A stretch of DNA of 64,000 bases from Lunularia cruciata (lineage: Eukaryota; Streptophyta; Marchantiopsida; Lunulariales; Lunulariaceae), in assembly GCA_948567375.1 (NCBI GenBank), contig OX419759.1, positions 60,354,593 to 60,418,592 of the forward strand, given 5' to 3'. Under the pieces are notes generated by a model. It worked only from the letters and a program-made list of their open reading frames with translations, was not told where the DNA came from and did not search any database. Made by a program: the position numbers and the translations under genes. Of this stretch, positions 23,891-35,045 are shown one piece after another. Position 1 is the first letter of the stretch, and every line of letters starts with the position of its first letter.

Positions 23891-24399
23891 CAAAATCATG
23901 ACATTTTGCTAGGATAGTGGTGCATGATTTTGTGAAATTTGGGCTCCAGAATCTACCATCACAAAGGGTGAGTCCTTGGGTATTGGTGACACCTTTGGAT
24001 GATTAAGCTCCGAAAATCTATGGATCAATTTTTATAGCAGCCAAAATCTTTGGCCAGAATTCAAGGTTCATCTTGACCTCTACCACCAAATTGTTTGCCA
24101 TAGGTATTCAAGTGAATGCATATGCAAGTGGCTTCTTGCCTTCCATGTAGGTGATTTTCATGTTGAATCATTTTCACCACTTTGCCCACCAAATCTAGCA
24201 ATGAGATAGATCTTTCTGCGTCTCAAAATAGACTAGAGGTTTGTGGTCTATCTCCACTACAAATTCTTTCTTGCCAAGATAGTGCTTCCAATGCTTGGGT
24301 GCAAGGACAATAACCAACTCTTCTTATTCTATGGTGTGATGGTTGCATTCTACCAATAACAACTTTTGAGAGAAATATGCAATTTGATTCAATCCGTCA

Positions 24400-25654
24400 T
24401 GCCACTCCTATTGTAGGATTGTTCTTATTACTACGCTTGATGCATCTATAGCAAACTTGATTATACATTTTGGGTCATACCATTTCAAGATTGGTGCATG
24501 TAGCAAGGTGTCTTTCAATTCTTGAAAGGTTAACTCTTGTATGGTTCTCCATGTCCACTTCTTCCCTTTGCCAAGTAGTGCCATTAAAGGTTGTCCAACC
24601 TTGGAGAAGTCCTTGACAAATAGATGATAAAACCCCGTCAACCCCAAGAAGCTCTTGAGTTGAGTCTGATCTTCTAGAGAACTCTATTTTTGAGTAACCT
24701 CTATTTTATCTATTAATATTTGGATACCCTTTGCACTTACTCTATGCCACAAGTAGTCTACTTTAGACTTGCCAAACTTGCATTGTGAGATTTGGCAAAC
24801 AATTGATTTTGTCTTAAATTTTGGAGAACTTCTCATAGATGTTGTTTGTGTTCCATCATCATCCTATTGTATACTAAGATGTCATCTAGGAAGACAATAA
24901 TAGACCTATCTAAATATGGATAAAATACGTCATTAATCAGACTCATGAAAGTGGTAGGTGCATTGGTGAGAACAAAAGGTATCATGAGGTACTTGAAGTG
25001 GCCATACTTGGTTCAAAAGTTAGTTTTGTATACATCTTCATCTACAATACAGCTTTAATTATAACCGCTTTGTAGGTCTAGTTTGGTGAGGTTTTTTTCT
25101 CCATTGAGTTGATCAAACATGTCATCCATGCGGGGTAAGGAATATTTGTTCTTCACTATTTGTTGATTGAGGCCCCAATAGTCAGTGCACATACGCCATG
25201 TATCATCCTTCTTCTTCACAAACAAGATAGGAGCTGCATATGGTGATATTTGGGTTAGATAAACACTTTCTATAGCATATCCTAAATTTGAGCCTTAAAC
25301 ATGTGAGATGATAGACGATATTGGGCCTTACAAGGTGTGTTCCTAAGGAGTGTCTTGATTTTATGATCTACTCTACTTTTTGGTGGCAATCTTGAGAGTA
25401 GATCATCTAGAAAGACACCTTTGAACTCACGTACCACATCCTTCAATTTCTCAAGAATTTGTCCATTGAGTTGTGTACTTTAGACTTCTCTATTAGACCC
25501 ATGAAAGATCTATCTGTCTTACAGATAGCTATTGTCCATATGGCATAGAGAGGTAGTTCTTGACTATGTTCTTTATCCCAATGATTGTCCTTTGGCGGGT
25601 GCTCACTACTTTCTTCCTCCAATCTACCATAGAGTTGTAATGCTCTATCCATTC
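24400..25654 (-). pseudogene. RT-RNase H relic of chromovirus H
   Basis: Minus-strand motifs: VFLDDLLSRLPPKSRVDHKI (the pre-RT segment, about 25370-25425); [20 protein letters not shown] (about 25140-25200); [20 protein letters not shown] with the first catalytic aspartate (about 25070-25130); and the RNase H entry TGFYHLFVKDFSKVGQPLM (about 24590-24640) with FAIDASSVV (about 24430-24460). The YxDD block lies in the frameshifted stretch near 24880. RT copies the element RNA into DNA. The N-terminal end is lost at the junction with repeat X. Confidence 0.75.
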
Positions 25655-28151
25655 TTTAGAGTCTGGCGCAGCATGGGAATTTACATAACTATAATTGTCA
25701 ACTTCAATCTTCATGTATTGGTCTTGCGCCCATCTTCAATTTTTTGATTTGCTATAGTTTTGTTATTGATGAAGGAAAAGATCACACATCTTCAATTCAA
25801 TTCCAAGGCCGAAGGAACCACATAAGTCAATTGCAAGGGAACTCCAAAGTCAATTCAGAGACTATAAACAACCACAATGGTAATTACCTTGCTCATTAGC
25901 TTCTCTTCATGTACATGTTTGGGAAAATTCAAATAACATTAATGGTTACACATGTCAACTATTTTTTTAATTATTTTTTATGACACATGTGGATCTTACT
26001 TCTTAACATTTGCCACGTTGGTTAATCTAGAGGGGTTAGAGTTTCACTTTTTTATGGGTAGGTGTAATTCCTTTAGAGACTCCATAACTTGCAATAAAGA
26101 ACTCATAAATCTGCAGTTGAAACACCAATATTCTCGGGGATTTAATCTTATCTCTATTACTACAACAAAAGAAATAAGGTTAAATAACTATAAGAATTGG
26201 GTAAAATATGAACTTAGATGAAATTTCTTCTCCGATATGGTATATTCACACCCATCTCCACCATGTGGCCATTGTGACTTTCAGAGTGAAAGTTGTTGAC
26301 CATTGTGGGTTATATAGCAAGGCAGATGCAAACAATACTACTAGAAAAGACGTGCCAATTTCAACTAATCTAAATTATAAGATTAAATATTTTTGAATAA
26401 TAATAATCAAATAGGACCCAAAAAGAATAACATTTGAATAAATCATATCTCCCCATTGGACCAACCTACAATTATGATAAAGATCTACTCATTGCACTCA
26501 AAGGTTATGTTACAATAGACCTTTCAAAACCTAGCATTTTTAGCAAGAATTATTTAAATATTGCTTTCATATTGCTTTCATATGTTCACTTTCAATCATT
26601 GTTTCTCTTAAATATGCTTTTATTTTCCCTTCAATTGTTTGTTAATGCATGAGATTTGAGGGATCTTAATGTCAATCACACAACACAAAAAACTTGTATT
26701 ACTAAGTTGATTTGGTTTTATGTTCTTATAAATGTAGATACACTAAAAAACTATAAAAAATATATAGATATAAAGAATATTTCCCAAGATGATTTTTATG
26801 TTTCTTGAATTAATACAATTTTCTTTAGTGTATTAATAGTATAATATGTAAATAATTATCATTTATACATAGAAAATATTAAAAAATTAAAAAATTTAGA
26901 TGGTATTAAATATGTATGTTTATGTGATAAGAAGATCATATCAACCATCAAACCTAATAGTATTGAGTTTTTAGAAATAAATTCCATTATCTAGCTAGAG
27001 AATGAGCAACATGGTGATATTCATTATCCTTAAGACGCTAAAAAGGAAAAAATAAAATTAATACAGTTTAATTATGCTTAATTATATTATATATCCATAA
27101 GATATATATAGAACATATGAACCTCAGTAATTAATAAACAATCATATAGATTATAAGTTAAGGTTTCATTGAAAATAAATATAAAAGAAAAAACATGTTT
27201 CATAATATATCTACAAGATATGTTCTAGAATATAAAGCTATAGTAATTAATATATATTCATAGTTATTACTTATTAAGGATTTCATTAAAATCTTAATCA
27301 TATATCTTATCTTAATCTTAATCATATATAACTCTGAATTTATTAATAAGAGATTGGTTAAATGTCTTTCACAAAGAGAGAAAGGAACCTGCACTATCTT
27401 ACAAAAGAGATAAAAAGATCTGACCCTTCTATTATCTTATTCTGAAAGTGGAGGGTTTCAATTAATGTACTTGTAAAAGTTGGATAGGCATAAAGTGCTA
27501 TAATTTAGACCAATACAAGTTGCCCATAACCCCTTGAAGTTTTACAAGTCACGACAAAGGTAATTTTAAAAATTTGTAGAGCTATGGATATTGTCCATAC
27601 AATTTAGATACTCCTCTTGTATCTTTATGGATTTGTAAGACTTCTCAAAAAATGATTTATGAGAATTTTACAAGTACATGTAAACCCTTATTTGAAACCC
27701 CAAAATAAATAACTAAGAATTTCTTATGTACTTTTTGTTTGACCATAAAAATTTTTTTAAAGCCTTATAAAAATATTGAGAAAATTTATTATTAAATATT
27801 AATAAATAAATATATAAAATATAAGCCAAACATCAAGTTCAATTCCAAATTAAATGTATAAATTACCCAAAAGTGAGATCTCTAATAAAATTTGACTAAT
27901 AGGAACACATGTAACAACAAAGTGTCATTCAAATTCATAATAATGTGGTAAGAACCAATGTCCTACAAGGATATGAGGTGGAAATGACAGAAACTACAAT
28001 AAAGCGTGACAAGGATCATCATCTATTGTTTTATATTTAATCTCTTGGGCTAACTCATTCTCGAAAAAGGGTTAAAACACCACACCTAGCACATTATTGG
28101 AAGATAATTTGAAAGTAATGATGCTCATCTAAATGATTCCTTAATGTGATG
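25655..28151. repeat. Anonymous AT-rich repeat X, copy 2
   Basis: Direct repeat of 8552-11228, alignable over its full length with substitutions and small indels. It starts at the same TTCTTTAGAGTC boundary, here joined to chromovirus H. No genes are visible. It holds the short homologue of the AT run and lacks the 53-bp duplication of copy 1. Confidence 0.7.
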
Positions 28152-28523
28152 TGTAAAAGAACACAGAGAAAAAGGAGAATGGAAGACTTGAGTGGAAGAT
28201 CATATGGGTATTCTCAAGTGAATGAAACTCCAAATGCCTAGCTTGAGCTTGGCTCGGGTATTTGTAAGTAACTTGGGTAGAAGACTTCTAAGGAGCTTCT
28301 AAGGAAGGTTATTTCTAAGAGTCACCTTATTTGGAGTGCAAGCTAAGCTAGCCATCAGCTAGGCTTACAAGCTACTCTACCCTTGGAAAATTCTTAGAAG
28401 CTTTTCTGCAAGAATCTTTGTCATGCGTATATACATTGTTACACAACATACATCGTTGTCAACATCACACACTATAGAAGCACAAGTCACACATAAGTCA
28501 TACATGGACTCTTAAGTGCCACA
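28152..28523 (-). mobile_element. 3' LTR of family A, copy 2
   Basis: A 372-bp LTR, the same length as 11229-11600, beginning TGTGGCAC on the minus strand with TGTAAAAG at its plus-strand left edge. The TATA-like site is altered here (TTACAAATACC). The flanking X sequence and the following integrase match copy 1, so the whole block was duplicated together. Confidence 0.75.
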
Positions 28524-29690
28524 ATTGCCTCCGTAGTTGATGGTTAGGTCCCTCCAACTCTAGATAGCCATCTACTCCAAGTAGATGGTATACCCTTTGG
28601 TGGGTAAAAGATTAGGAGGCCAGGTGCTATTGAGCCCCATCGTGAATCACCTATCTACAATCTATACCATATAAAGGATGAACTAATTATAAGTCAAGTA
28701 CATCTAGGACATAACCACTATCCTTGAAGAACCACCGTGAGGGGAGGAGTTGAACATACCATATGTCATCCTCTCAAACAATTATCACACACTAACATAA
28801 TAGTAGCTCCACCTGCCTCAGGGTGATCTTGGGAGGTAGTGCAATGATCAATCAAAGCCTTGTCACACAAGACTTGAAACTCCTCCAAGAACTCTATATC
28901 TTGATCAATCCAACCTTAGCTGATGCACCAAAATGACTAAGAACTCAATCTAAGAACAAGTAAGCCGTCCCTTCATTGGACTTGTCTGGAAGTGTCACCA
29001 ACTCAATCCACTTAAAGAAGTGGATTGAGCTCCACCATAACCAAAACCTACCAATGATGTCTCAATCAATGATAAAGGTCCAACAAAGTCCAAACTCCAA
29101 TGGTAACCAATCCCATGATAGGTAATGGGTGTAACTATGGCGTAGGGTACTAAATGATGCTCCAACTAAATCACAAACCACACATCTAGCAACAAACTGT
29201 TGTACATCAGTTTGGATATTGCACTACCAATAATGATTTTGGAGTAAGCTATATGTATGCTTTACTCCTAAATGTCCTAACTCCTCATGAGCATGATCTA
29301 CCAATTGTGGTCTCTGAGATGGAAGTGGTACTACTCACACTCTACCATCCTCCCATACACAAAGAAGATGTTTGGCCTCCAATTTGAACCATCTGGCTTG
29401 CTGAAGAATATAGTCTCTCTCCTTGGTCCCAACTATGCCACTCACAACACTAGTGCAAAGATAATCCATCACTAAGACATCATGAATGTCTTGCTGAACT
29501 ATACCACTATCTCCACTCTCTGGATCTATGATTTCAATAACTCCTTTATGTGTTGAGAGAGATACCACCAAATCCTCAAAAAATATGCAAAGAAAGGTAG
29601 ATGCATGTCACCATCTCCTCATCTGTCTCACCATGCTAACGTGCTCTTGTCTGATCCTTGCTCATTGGGACATGGGTTTCTACTCATCCC
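28524..29690 (-). pseudogene. Integrase and upstream linker, family A copy 2
   Basis: The minus strand reproduces the copy 1 integrase region (HFFKWIELVTL, KSNEGTAYLFLD, SHFGAS) and the linker with HKGVIEIIDPESGDSGIVQQ and VLVMDYLCTSVVSG (29335-29571). Homology to copy 1 stops near 29690 within an arbitrary part of pol, where unrelated DNA begins. It is decayed by stops. It serves as the right-hand marker of the 4-kb duplicated block. Confidence 0.7.
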
Positions 29691-30497
29691 ATCTAGTCCA
29701 TTCATCACCCACTAGTTGTTTGCTTGTAGGTTTGTCAATATGATTGGTCCTTACTTTCTCATGGGATGTGGCAACATCATTAGCCTCACTAGTGTTGTCC
29801 TTGCCGTCAAATAGTCAACCTCCCATGGAGTTCTCCTCTTTCATTTGAGGACATTGGCCTTGGTGAGTTGTTTGGTACTTGGATGAACTTCTTCCCTTAC
29901 CAGTTATTGATCCTTTGATAGTGCTTTGTCATCTTGCTTTGTTCTCAAAAACTAAACTTGGTTGTCGGGTGCTCCTAAGATGAGGTTGATGAAGGTTAGT
30001 GCATCCTTTGGTATCTTCTTGAAATTGGAAATAGGGAGTTCTTTGTCTTGTTCCATTGCCTCCTTCCCTTTGGGTGAAGATAACCCCATGTCCAGATTGT
30101 CATTTTTTGTATGAGATGTAGTCACTTTGTCTTTACAATCCCCAAAATCTACATCATTGTCAAATGCAATTGATGAATTTTGGATGAAAGAATCTTCACT
30201 TTTTGATTCTACAATGTTTACCAAAGTTGCCTTTCCTTGGCCACTACTTATTTGTGATGAAGATTGACCAGCTTTGCCAATCATGTCATCATTCCTTTCA
30301 TTTATGAGGCCATATATACTTCCACTTTTGTTGGATGACTTGTTAGCCATTTGGAAATTATATTTTTTTTCTTAGGGGGCTATACCTTAGCTCACATTGC
30401 TAGCACCTTCTTATGAGGAATTGTTGTATTGTACAATTCCTCAAAAAATATGAACTCCTTCATACAAACATACTTGTACTCACCCACAATGGCCGGG
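29691..30497 (-). other. Left flank of element G; unidentified minus-strand ORF
   Basis: The only sizeable open frame is minus 29952-30350 (132 codons). Its product is rich in Ser, Asn, Lys and Asp (SSNKSGSIYGLINERNDD at the start, NLILGAPDNQ at the end). I recognise no domain. The bias toward polar residues could indicate a disordered tail of a transposon or host protein. It may once have continued into the open minus-strand DNA right of G (49557-49754), since G inserted between them. Confidence 0.35.
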
Positions 30498-30905
30498 TGT
30501 AAAAGACCAAGACCAAGGAGAGAAATAGGAGAATGGAGGATCACATTAGGACACTTGAATGTGGGTAAACTTTGAATGCCTAGCATGAGTTTTAGCTCTT
30601 GTATTAACAGGGATCCTACAAGGCTCTTGAGAAGCTTCTCAAGAAGCTTCCTTGAGCTACTTTCTTGGAGTGCAAGCCAAGTTAATCAAGAAGCTTCTCA
30701 AGAAGTTTCTTTCTAGAAGCCATTTGGCGTACAAGCTAAGCTAGTTGGAAGCTTCTAGAAGCTATCTACTTGGGGTACAAGCTAAGCTAGTTGGGAAGCT
30801 TCCCAAGAAGCTTCCTAGATACTTTTGGAATATTCTAGGCTAATTTGTCTTATTTGCTACTTTTTTGACCCTACTAACTTCATTGCTGAACTCCATATTG
30901 TTACA
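30498..30905 (-). mobile_element. 3' LTR of chromovirus G
   Basis: A 408-bp LTR, minus orientation, TGTAACAATATGGAG to CTTTTACA. It carries several AAGCTTCTAGAAGC-type GAAnnTTC arrays (for example 30748-30762). The polypurine tract lies immediately to its right. Confidence 0.85.
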
Positions 30906-31808
30906 TATTCCCCCACCGCTAGTTGGTGACGTCCTCGTTGCTAGTGAAGCTTTGAAATCCTAGATGGCCAGTTGTGCATTCTAGAGATGAGAAAGAGGTT
31001 CTCATGGCATCATGAAGGGGATACCCTTTCCAAAGGACCTTGTACTCAGTTTGTTGTCAATAGCCTTGTTGAGTGTGGTGACGCCCAAGGATACAATCAA
31101 CTTTGTACTCCTCATGATCATTGATAGAGACAAGAGGAAAGGGAGGTTGGACTCAAGAGAAAAAAGAAGGCAAGTTTACAAACTTGGGTATCAAGTGGGA
31201 GAGGGAGGTTATTGGATGAGAGCATGACCTTATCACCAACTTGAAAGTTGAGATCATGACAATGGTGATCTGCATATTGTTTCTACCAATTTTGAGCAAC
31301 AAGGAGATGAGATTAGGCTTGTTGGAGGGATTGGGAGATGGTGGTCAAGAAGGTGGAAGTATGAGGACATGAGATGGAGGAGGAGCAAGAAGGGAATCTT
31401 GAACAAGTGGGTCTTGGCCAAAATTGAGAAAGTAAGGAGAGAATCCGGTGCTTGTATGTTTAGAATTATTGTATGCAAACTCTATAACTGCAACACATTC
31501 ATCCCAATTGGTTTGGTGAATGTTGACAAAGGCACAAAGCTTCCAAGGTGAAATTTACACGTTCAGTTTTTCCATCAGTTTGAGGATGATAGGCCATGGA
31601 CAAAGCAAGCTTGGTGTCGAGTATCTAGAAGAGTGCTTGCTAAAACTTTCTAGTGAAACAAGAATCACGGTCGGAGATGAGTACTTACAACATCCCATGA
31701 TGCTTGAATATATTTTTGAAGTAGATTTGTGCCAAGGTTGGAGCATCAACAATATCAACAATTGGTGCCAAATGGATTTGCTTACTAAGCTTATCCACAA
31801 ACACCAAA
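30906..31808 (-). pseudogene. Integrase C-terminal half and chromodomain of G
   Basis: Minus-strand motifs from the right: FVDKLSKQIHLAPIVD, YFKNIFKHHGM, LISDRDSCFT (D2), MAYHPQTDGKTERVNFTLE (catalytic E retained, about 31555-31610), then QVGDKVMLSS and a chromodomain start KGYPFHDAM (about 31000). The first part of the same integrase lies at 37292-37600, beyond inserted element F: ITSLPKTKQGHTT there joins ILVFVDKLSKQ here. Several stops interrupt it. Confidence 0.8.
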
Positions 31809-31813
31809 ATTGT

Positions 31814-32239
31814 TGTAAAAGACCGAGATCAAAGAGAGAAATAGGAGAATGGAAACTCACATTGGGACACTTGAATGTGGGAAAACTCCAAATGCCTAGC
31901 ATGAGCTTTAGCTTTGGTATTTATAGGTAGCATACAAGGCCCTTGAGAAGCTTTTGAAGAAGCTTCTTGAAGCCACTTTCTTAGAGTGCATGCCAAGTTA
32001 ACTAGGAAGCTTCTCAAGAAGCTTCTTTCTAGAAGTCACCTACTTGGCGTGCAAGTTAAGCTAGTTGGAAGCTTCTAGAAGCTTCCTTCTAGAAGCTACT
32101 TACTTGAGATGCAAGCTAAGCTAGTCGGGAAGCTTCCCAAGAAGCTTCCTAGATACTTATGGAATATTCTAGGCTAATTTGTCTTATGTACTACTTTGTA
32201 AGCCCGACTAACTTTGTCACTAAACTCCATATTGTTACA
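31814..32239 (-). mobile_element. 3' LTR of element F
   Basis: A 426-bp LTR. In minus orientation it has TGTAACAATATGGAG at its start, TATAAATACC (plus 31916-31925) as the promoter core and CTTTTACA at its end. GAAGCTTCTAGAAGCTTC occurs at 32068-32085. Confidence 0.9.
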
Positions 32240-32880
32240 TATTCCCCCACCGTTAGTTGGTAACATCCTCGTCACCAATGAAGCTTCAAATTCTTGGATG
32301 GCCGTCTGTGCATTCTGGAGGTGAGAAAGAGGTTCCCATGTGGCATCATGAAGGGGATACCCTTTCAAAGGACCTTGTACTCCGTATGTTGGCTACGACC
32401 TCGTTGAATATGGCAACATGCAAGGATACCATCAACTTTGTACTCCTCATGATCATTGATAGAGGCAAGAAGAGGGGGAGGTTGGACTCAAGAGGAAAAG
32501 GAAGAGGGGTTAGGAACAAAGGGTTTCAACTTGGAAATATGAAAGATAGGATGGATACGCATGTGATAAGGCAAGGCAAGTCGATAAGCAATAGGAGAGA
32601 CAATTTGGGTGATATCAAAGGGTTCTATCTAATTAGGGACAAGTTTACAAACTTGGGTATCAAGTGGGAGAGGGAGGTTACTAGAAGATAACATGACTTT
32701 ATCACTTACTTCAAAGGTGAGATCACGACGATGGTGGTCCGCATGTTTTTTTTGACGGACCACTATCAACAAGGAGATGAGACTTGGCTTGTTTGAGAGA
32801 TTGGGATATAGTGGTCAAGAATGTGGAAGTATGAGGAACCTGTGATGGAGGGGGAGCAAGAAGAGAATTTGGAACAAGCG
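32240..32880 (-). pseudogene. Integrase tail and chromodomain of element F
   Basis: The minus strand encodes ISQSLKQAKSHLLVD, then MLSSSNLPLPLDTQVCKLVPN and [18 protein letters not shown] (GPF/Y-like region). The end is the chromodomain MKGYPLHDATWEPLSHLQNA.TAIQEFE (32240-32368), with the conserved tryptophan of the WEP motif. The open frame runs into the LTR. The integrase catalytic core is missing because the inverted LTR-gag block replaces it at 32881. Confidence 0.8.
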
Positions 32881-33035
32881 TGTAACAATATGGAGTTTAG
32901 CGATGAAGTTAGTCGGGCTTACGAAGTAGCACATAAAGACAAATTAGCCTAGAATATTTTGGAAGTATCTAGGAAGCTTCTTGGGAAGCTTCTCGGCTAG
33001 CTTAGCTTGCAGTTCAAGTAAGTAGCTTCTAGAAG

Positions 33036-33053
33036 GAAGCTTCTAGAAGCTTC
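33036..33053. promoter_or_regulatory. Heat-shock-element-like array in LTR
   Basis: GAAGCTTCTAGAAGCTTC gives four alternating GAA/TTC units with exact 2-bp spacing, the textbook heat-shock factor site layout (nGAAnnTTCnnGAAn). TTCTAGAA directly precedes it, and GAAGCTTCTTGAGAAGCTTC-type arrays follow. It lies about 145 bp upstream of TATAAATA. Binding is inferred and not shown. Confidence 0.6.
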
Positions 33054-33195
33054 TAACTAGCTTAGCTTGCACGCCAAATAGGCGACTTCTAGAAGGAAGC
33101 TTCTTGAGAAGCTTCCTAGTTAACTTGGCTTGCACTCTAAGAAAGTGGCTTGAGGAAGCTTCTTGAGAAGCTTCTCAAGGGCCTTGTATGCTACC

Positions 33196-33203
33196 TATAA
33201 ATA
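33196..33203 (+). promoter_or_regulatory. TATA box of the inverted LTR
   Basis: TATAAATA, conserved at the same place in most LTRs of this family. The transcript start (R boundary) would lie about 25-35 bp downstream. Confidence 0.6.
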
Positions 33204-33307
33204 CCAAAGCCAAAGCTCATGCTAGGCATTTGGAGTTTTCCCTCATTCAAGTGTCCTAATGTGAGTTTCCATTCTCCTATTTCTCTCCTCGGATTTGGTC
33301 TTTTACA

Positions 33308-35045
33308 TAGGTATCAGAGCAAGAATGGGATGGATGGAATTTATGGACCACCAGATCCACTTCCACCAAACCATTGGGATTTTTGTGTCAACAAAATGAG
33401 CACCTTACTTGATTGTTGGATGAATGAGATCTTTGACGACAAGAGCAGGTGGAGAGAGTACCAATTTGAGAAGGAGAAGATTGGATCAGATTCCCTAAAC
33501 CCAAGGTATTTGAAGACAAGAATCTCCCGGATGTAGTGGAGAATTTTGTGTTTGATTGTGAATATTATTTTGAAGTACCAATCTACAAGACGAGCGGAAA
33601 TGGATTCTCTTGGCTTCTAGCCAATTGGATGAAGTAGCAAAGCTATGGTGGAGACTCCAAGTGGAGCGAGCCAAACGACAAATGGTTGCACCAATCTTGA
33701 CATGGGTAGAATTCAAGAGCGCAATAATTAGTCGGTTCCAAGCTATAAATGCCACACAAGCTACACAGGATAAGTTAGCAGAGTTGAAACAGATTGGCTT
33801 TGTAAGAAGTTACATCACGCAATTCCAAAACACCATCATGCAAATTCTAGATATATTGGAAGGCAAAGCTATGGATCGATTCATGAGGGGCTTGAAGGCG
33901 AGAACCAAATTAGAGGTAACCATGCGAGAGCCACAACACTTAGAGGAAGCCATGCGGTTGGCCGAATGTTTTGATTCCTTGGTGGTAACAACTTGGTCTT
34001 GACCTTGACCTCTACAAAGCCTACCAATACACTACACACAAGTGGAGGAGCCAACACCAATGGAGATTGATGCAATTCAATGAAGACCGCTTGGCACGGC
34101 ATATAAGGAGAAACTATGACAAAATGGTGGTTGTTTTTATTGTCGCCAATTGAGGCATTGCATTGCTAAATGTCCACTCAAGAATAGACAACCTCGACAA
34201 GTTGCCCAAGTGGAGGTTGTGGAGCAGAATGATTAGGGAAACAAAGAATCCTAGTAGGAGATTTTGAGCCGCCTATTGGGAGCTTGATTAGTTACAATGG
34301 GATTGAAGGCTTGACCTATGCAAGTTTGCTTCACTTGCAAGGTATGATATTTAATTGGAGTTGTAGGATTTTGGTTGATTTTGGAAGTTTAGAGAACTGT
34401 ATGTCTATGCAAGTAGCAAAGGAATTGGGTATTCCTATCAAGCAAGTGATTGGAAGTAGTTTGATGATGGCGGATGGTAGAAAGGGTTCTGCATTCCGCA
34501 CCTTGCACCTTGTTACCTTCAAGATTGGGAAAGAGTATTTGGAGTGTATGAGATTTGTAGTGGCACCTCTACACTATGATATCATTCTGGGTCTACCTTG
34601 GCTTGAACGTCATAAGGTTCAATTTGATTGGACCCGATGCCAAATTCAAGTACAACACCAAGGTAAGAAATTCCAATTAGGTTGTCTAGCACCTCTGAGT
34701 TAGACACCTAAGAATAGTTAGTCCCAAGATGGGAAGTTGGTCGAGAAGGTAGCCATAGAGTGAACCTTGAAGGAAGCGGAGTCCCAAGATAGGAAGTTTG
34801 CCAAGAAGGCAACCATGGAGCAAGCTTGGAAGAGAGATGAGTCCCAAGAAGGGAAGTTTGTTAGTAAAGCAACCATAGAGCAAGCTTTGGAGGAAGATAA
34901 GTCTGTATTTGCGGTGTGGATCAAGCCAATTGCACAAGACCAATCTGTGGAGGACCGAGAGCCTCATCAAGCAATGGTTGATCAGATAGTTAAGGAGTTT
35001 GCGGACATGTTTCTAGATGATCTACCAAAGGGATTACCTTCTGAT
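33308..35045 (+). pseudogene. Gag-protease, inverted copy in element F
   Basis: Plus-strand motifs: GMDGIYGPPDPLPPNHWDF after the primer site; capsid-like KLWWRLQVERAKRQMVAPIL and FKSAIISRFQAINATQATQD (33610-34002); a CX2CX4HX4C-type knuckle remnant (FYCRQLRHCIAKCP, about 34135-34175); then the protease with ILVDFGSLENCMSMQVAKEL (34284-34703), where the catalytic DSG is changed to DFG, and IILGLPWL. The pre-RT linker has a 60-bp tandem repeat. Coding stops at the inverted-repeat centre (SDPF) instead of entering RT. Stops near 34005 and 34700 break the frame. Confidence 0.75.
34721..34900 (+). repeat. Three 60-bp tandem repeats in the protease-RT linker
   Basis: GTCCCAAGA starts at 34721, 34781 and 34841, with an exact 60-bp period, and a fourth partial unit starts at 34901. 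Each unit encodes a 20-residue block of the type ESQ(D/E)GKFxxKATxEQA. The same repeats occur in G near 47080-47240, so they are a lineage feature. Confidence 0.9.

Larger units (their letters stand above)
22605..25654 (-). mobile_element. Chromovirus H (Ty3/gypsy), 5'-truncated
   Basis: On the minus strand the order is a short pre-RT segment, RT, RNase H, integrase, degenerate chromodomain and 3' LTR. The element is cut at 25654, where repeat X copy 2 begins, so gag and protease are missing. Domain order and the chromodomain place it among plant chromoviruses. Stops and shifts make it inactive, though the integrase keeps its three acidic positions. Confidence 0.8.
32881..33307 (+). mobile_element. 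Inverted third LTR inside element F
   Basis: A 427-bp LTR in plus orientation, TGTAACAATATGGAG to TTTTACA, followed by TAGGTATCAGAGCAAGAATG (primer site). Upstream of TATAAATA (33196-33203) it has several GAAnnTTC arrays, the best being GAAGCTTCTAGAAGCTTC at 33036-33053. It is part of the left arm of the 2.2-kb inverted repeat. Confidence 0.9.

Noticed and set aside
8552..29690. Idea that 8552-12785 and 25655-29690 are the two LTRs of one giant element
   Set aside because: The block contains an internal 372-bp LTR and integrase, its right end is an arbitrary point in pol, and the ends lack TG...CA.
31254..31478. Short overlapping frames around 31.0-31.9 kb on the plus strand
   Set aside because: The real homology is the minus-strand integrase of G; plus-strand frames have no domain.
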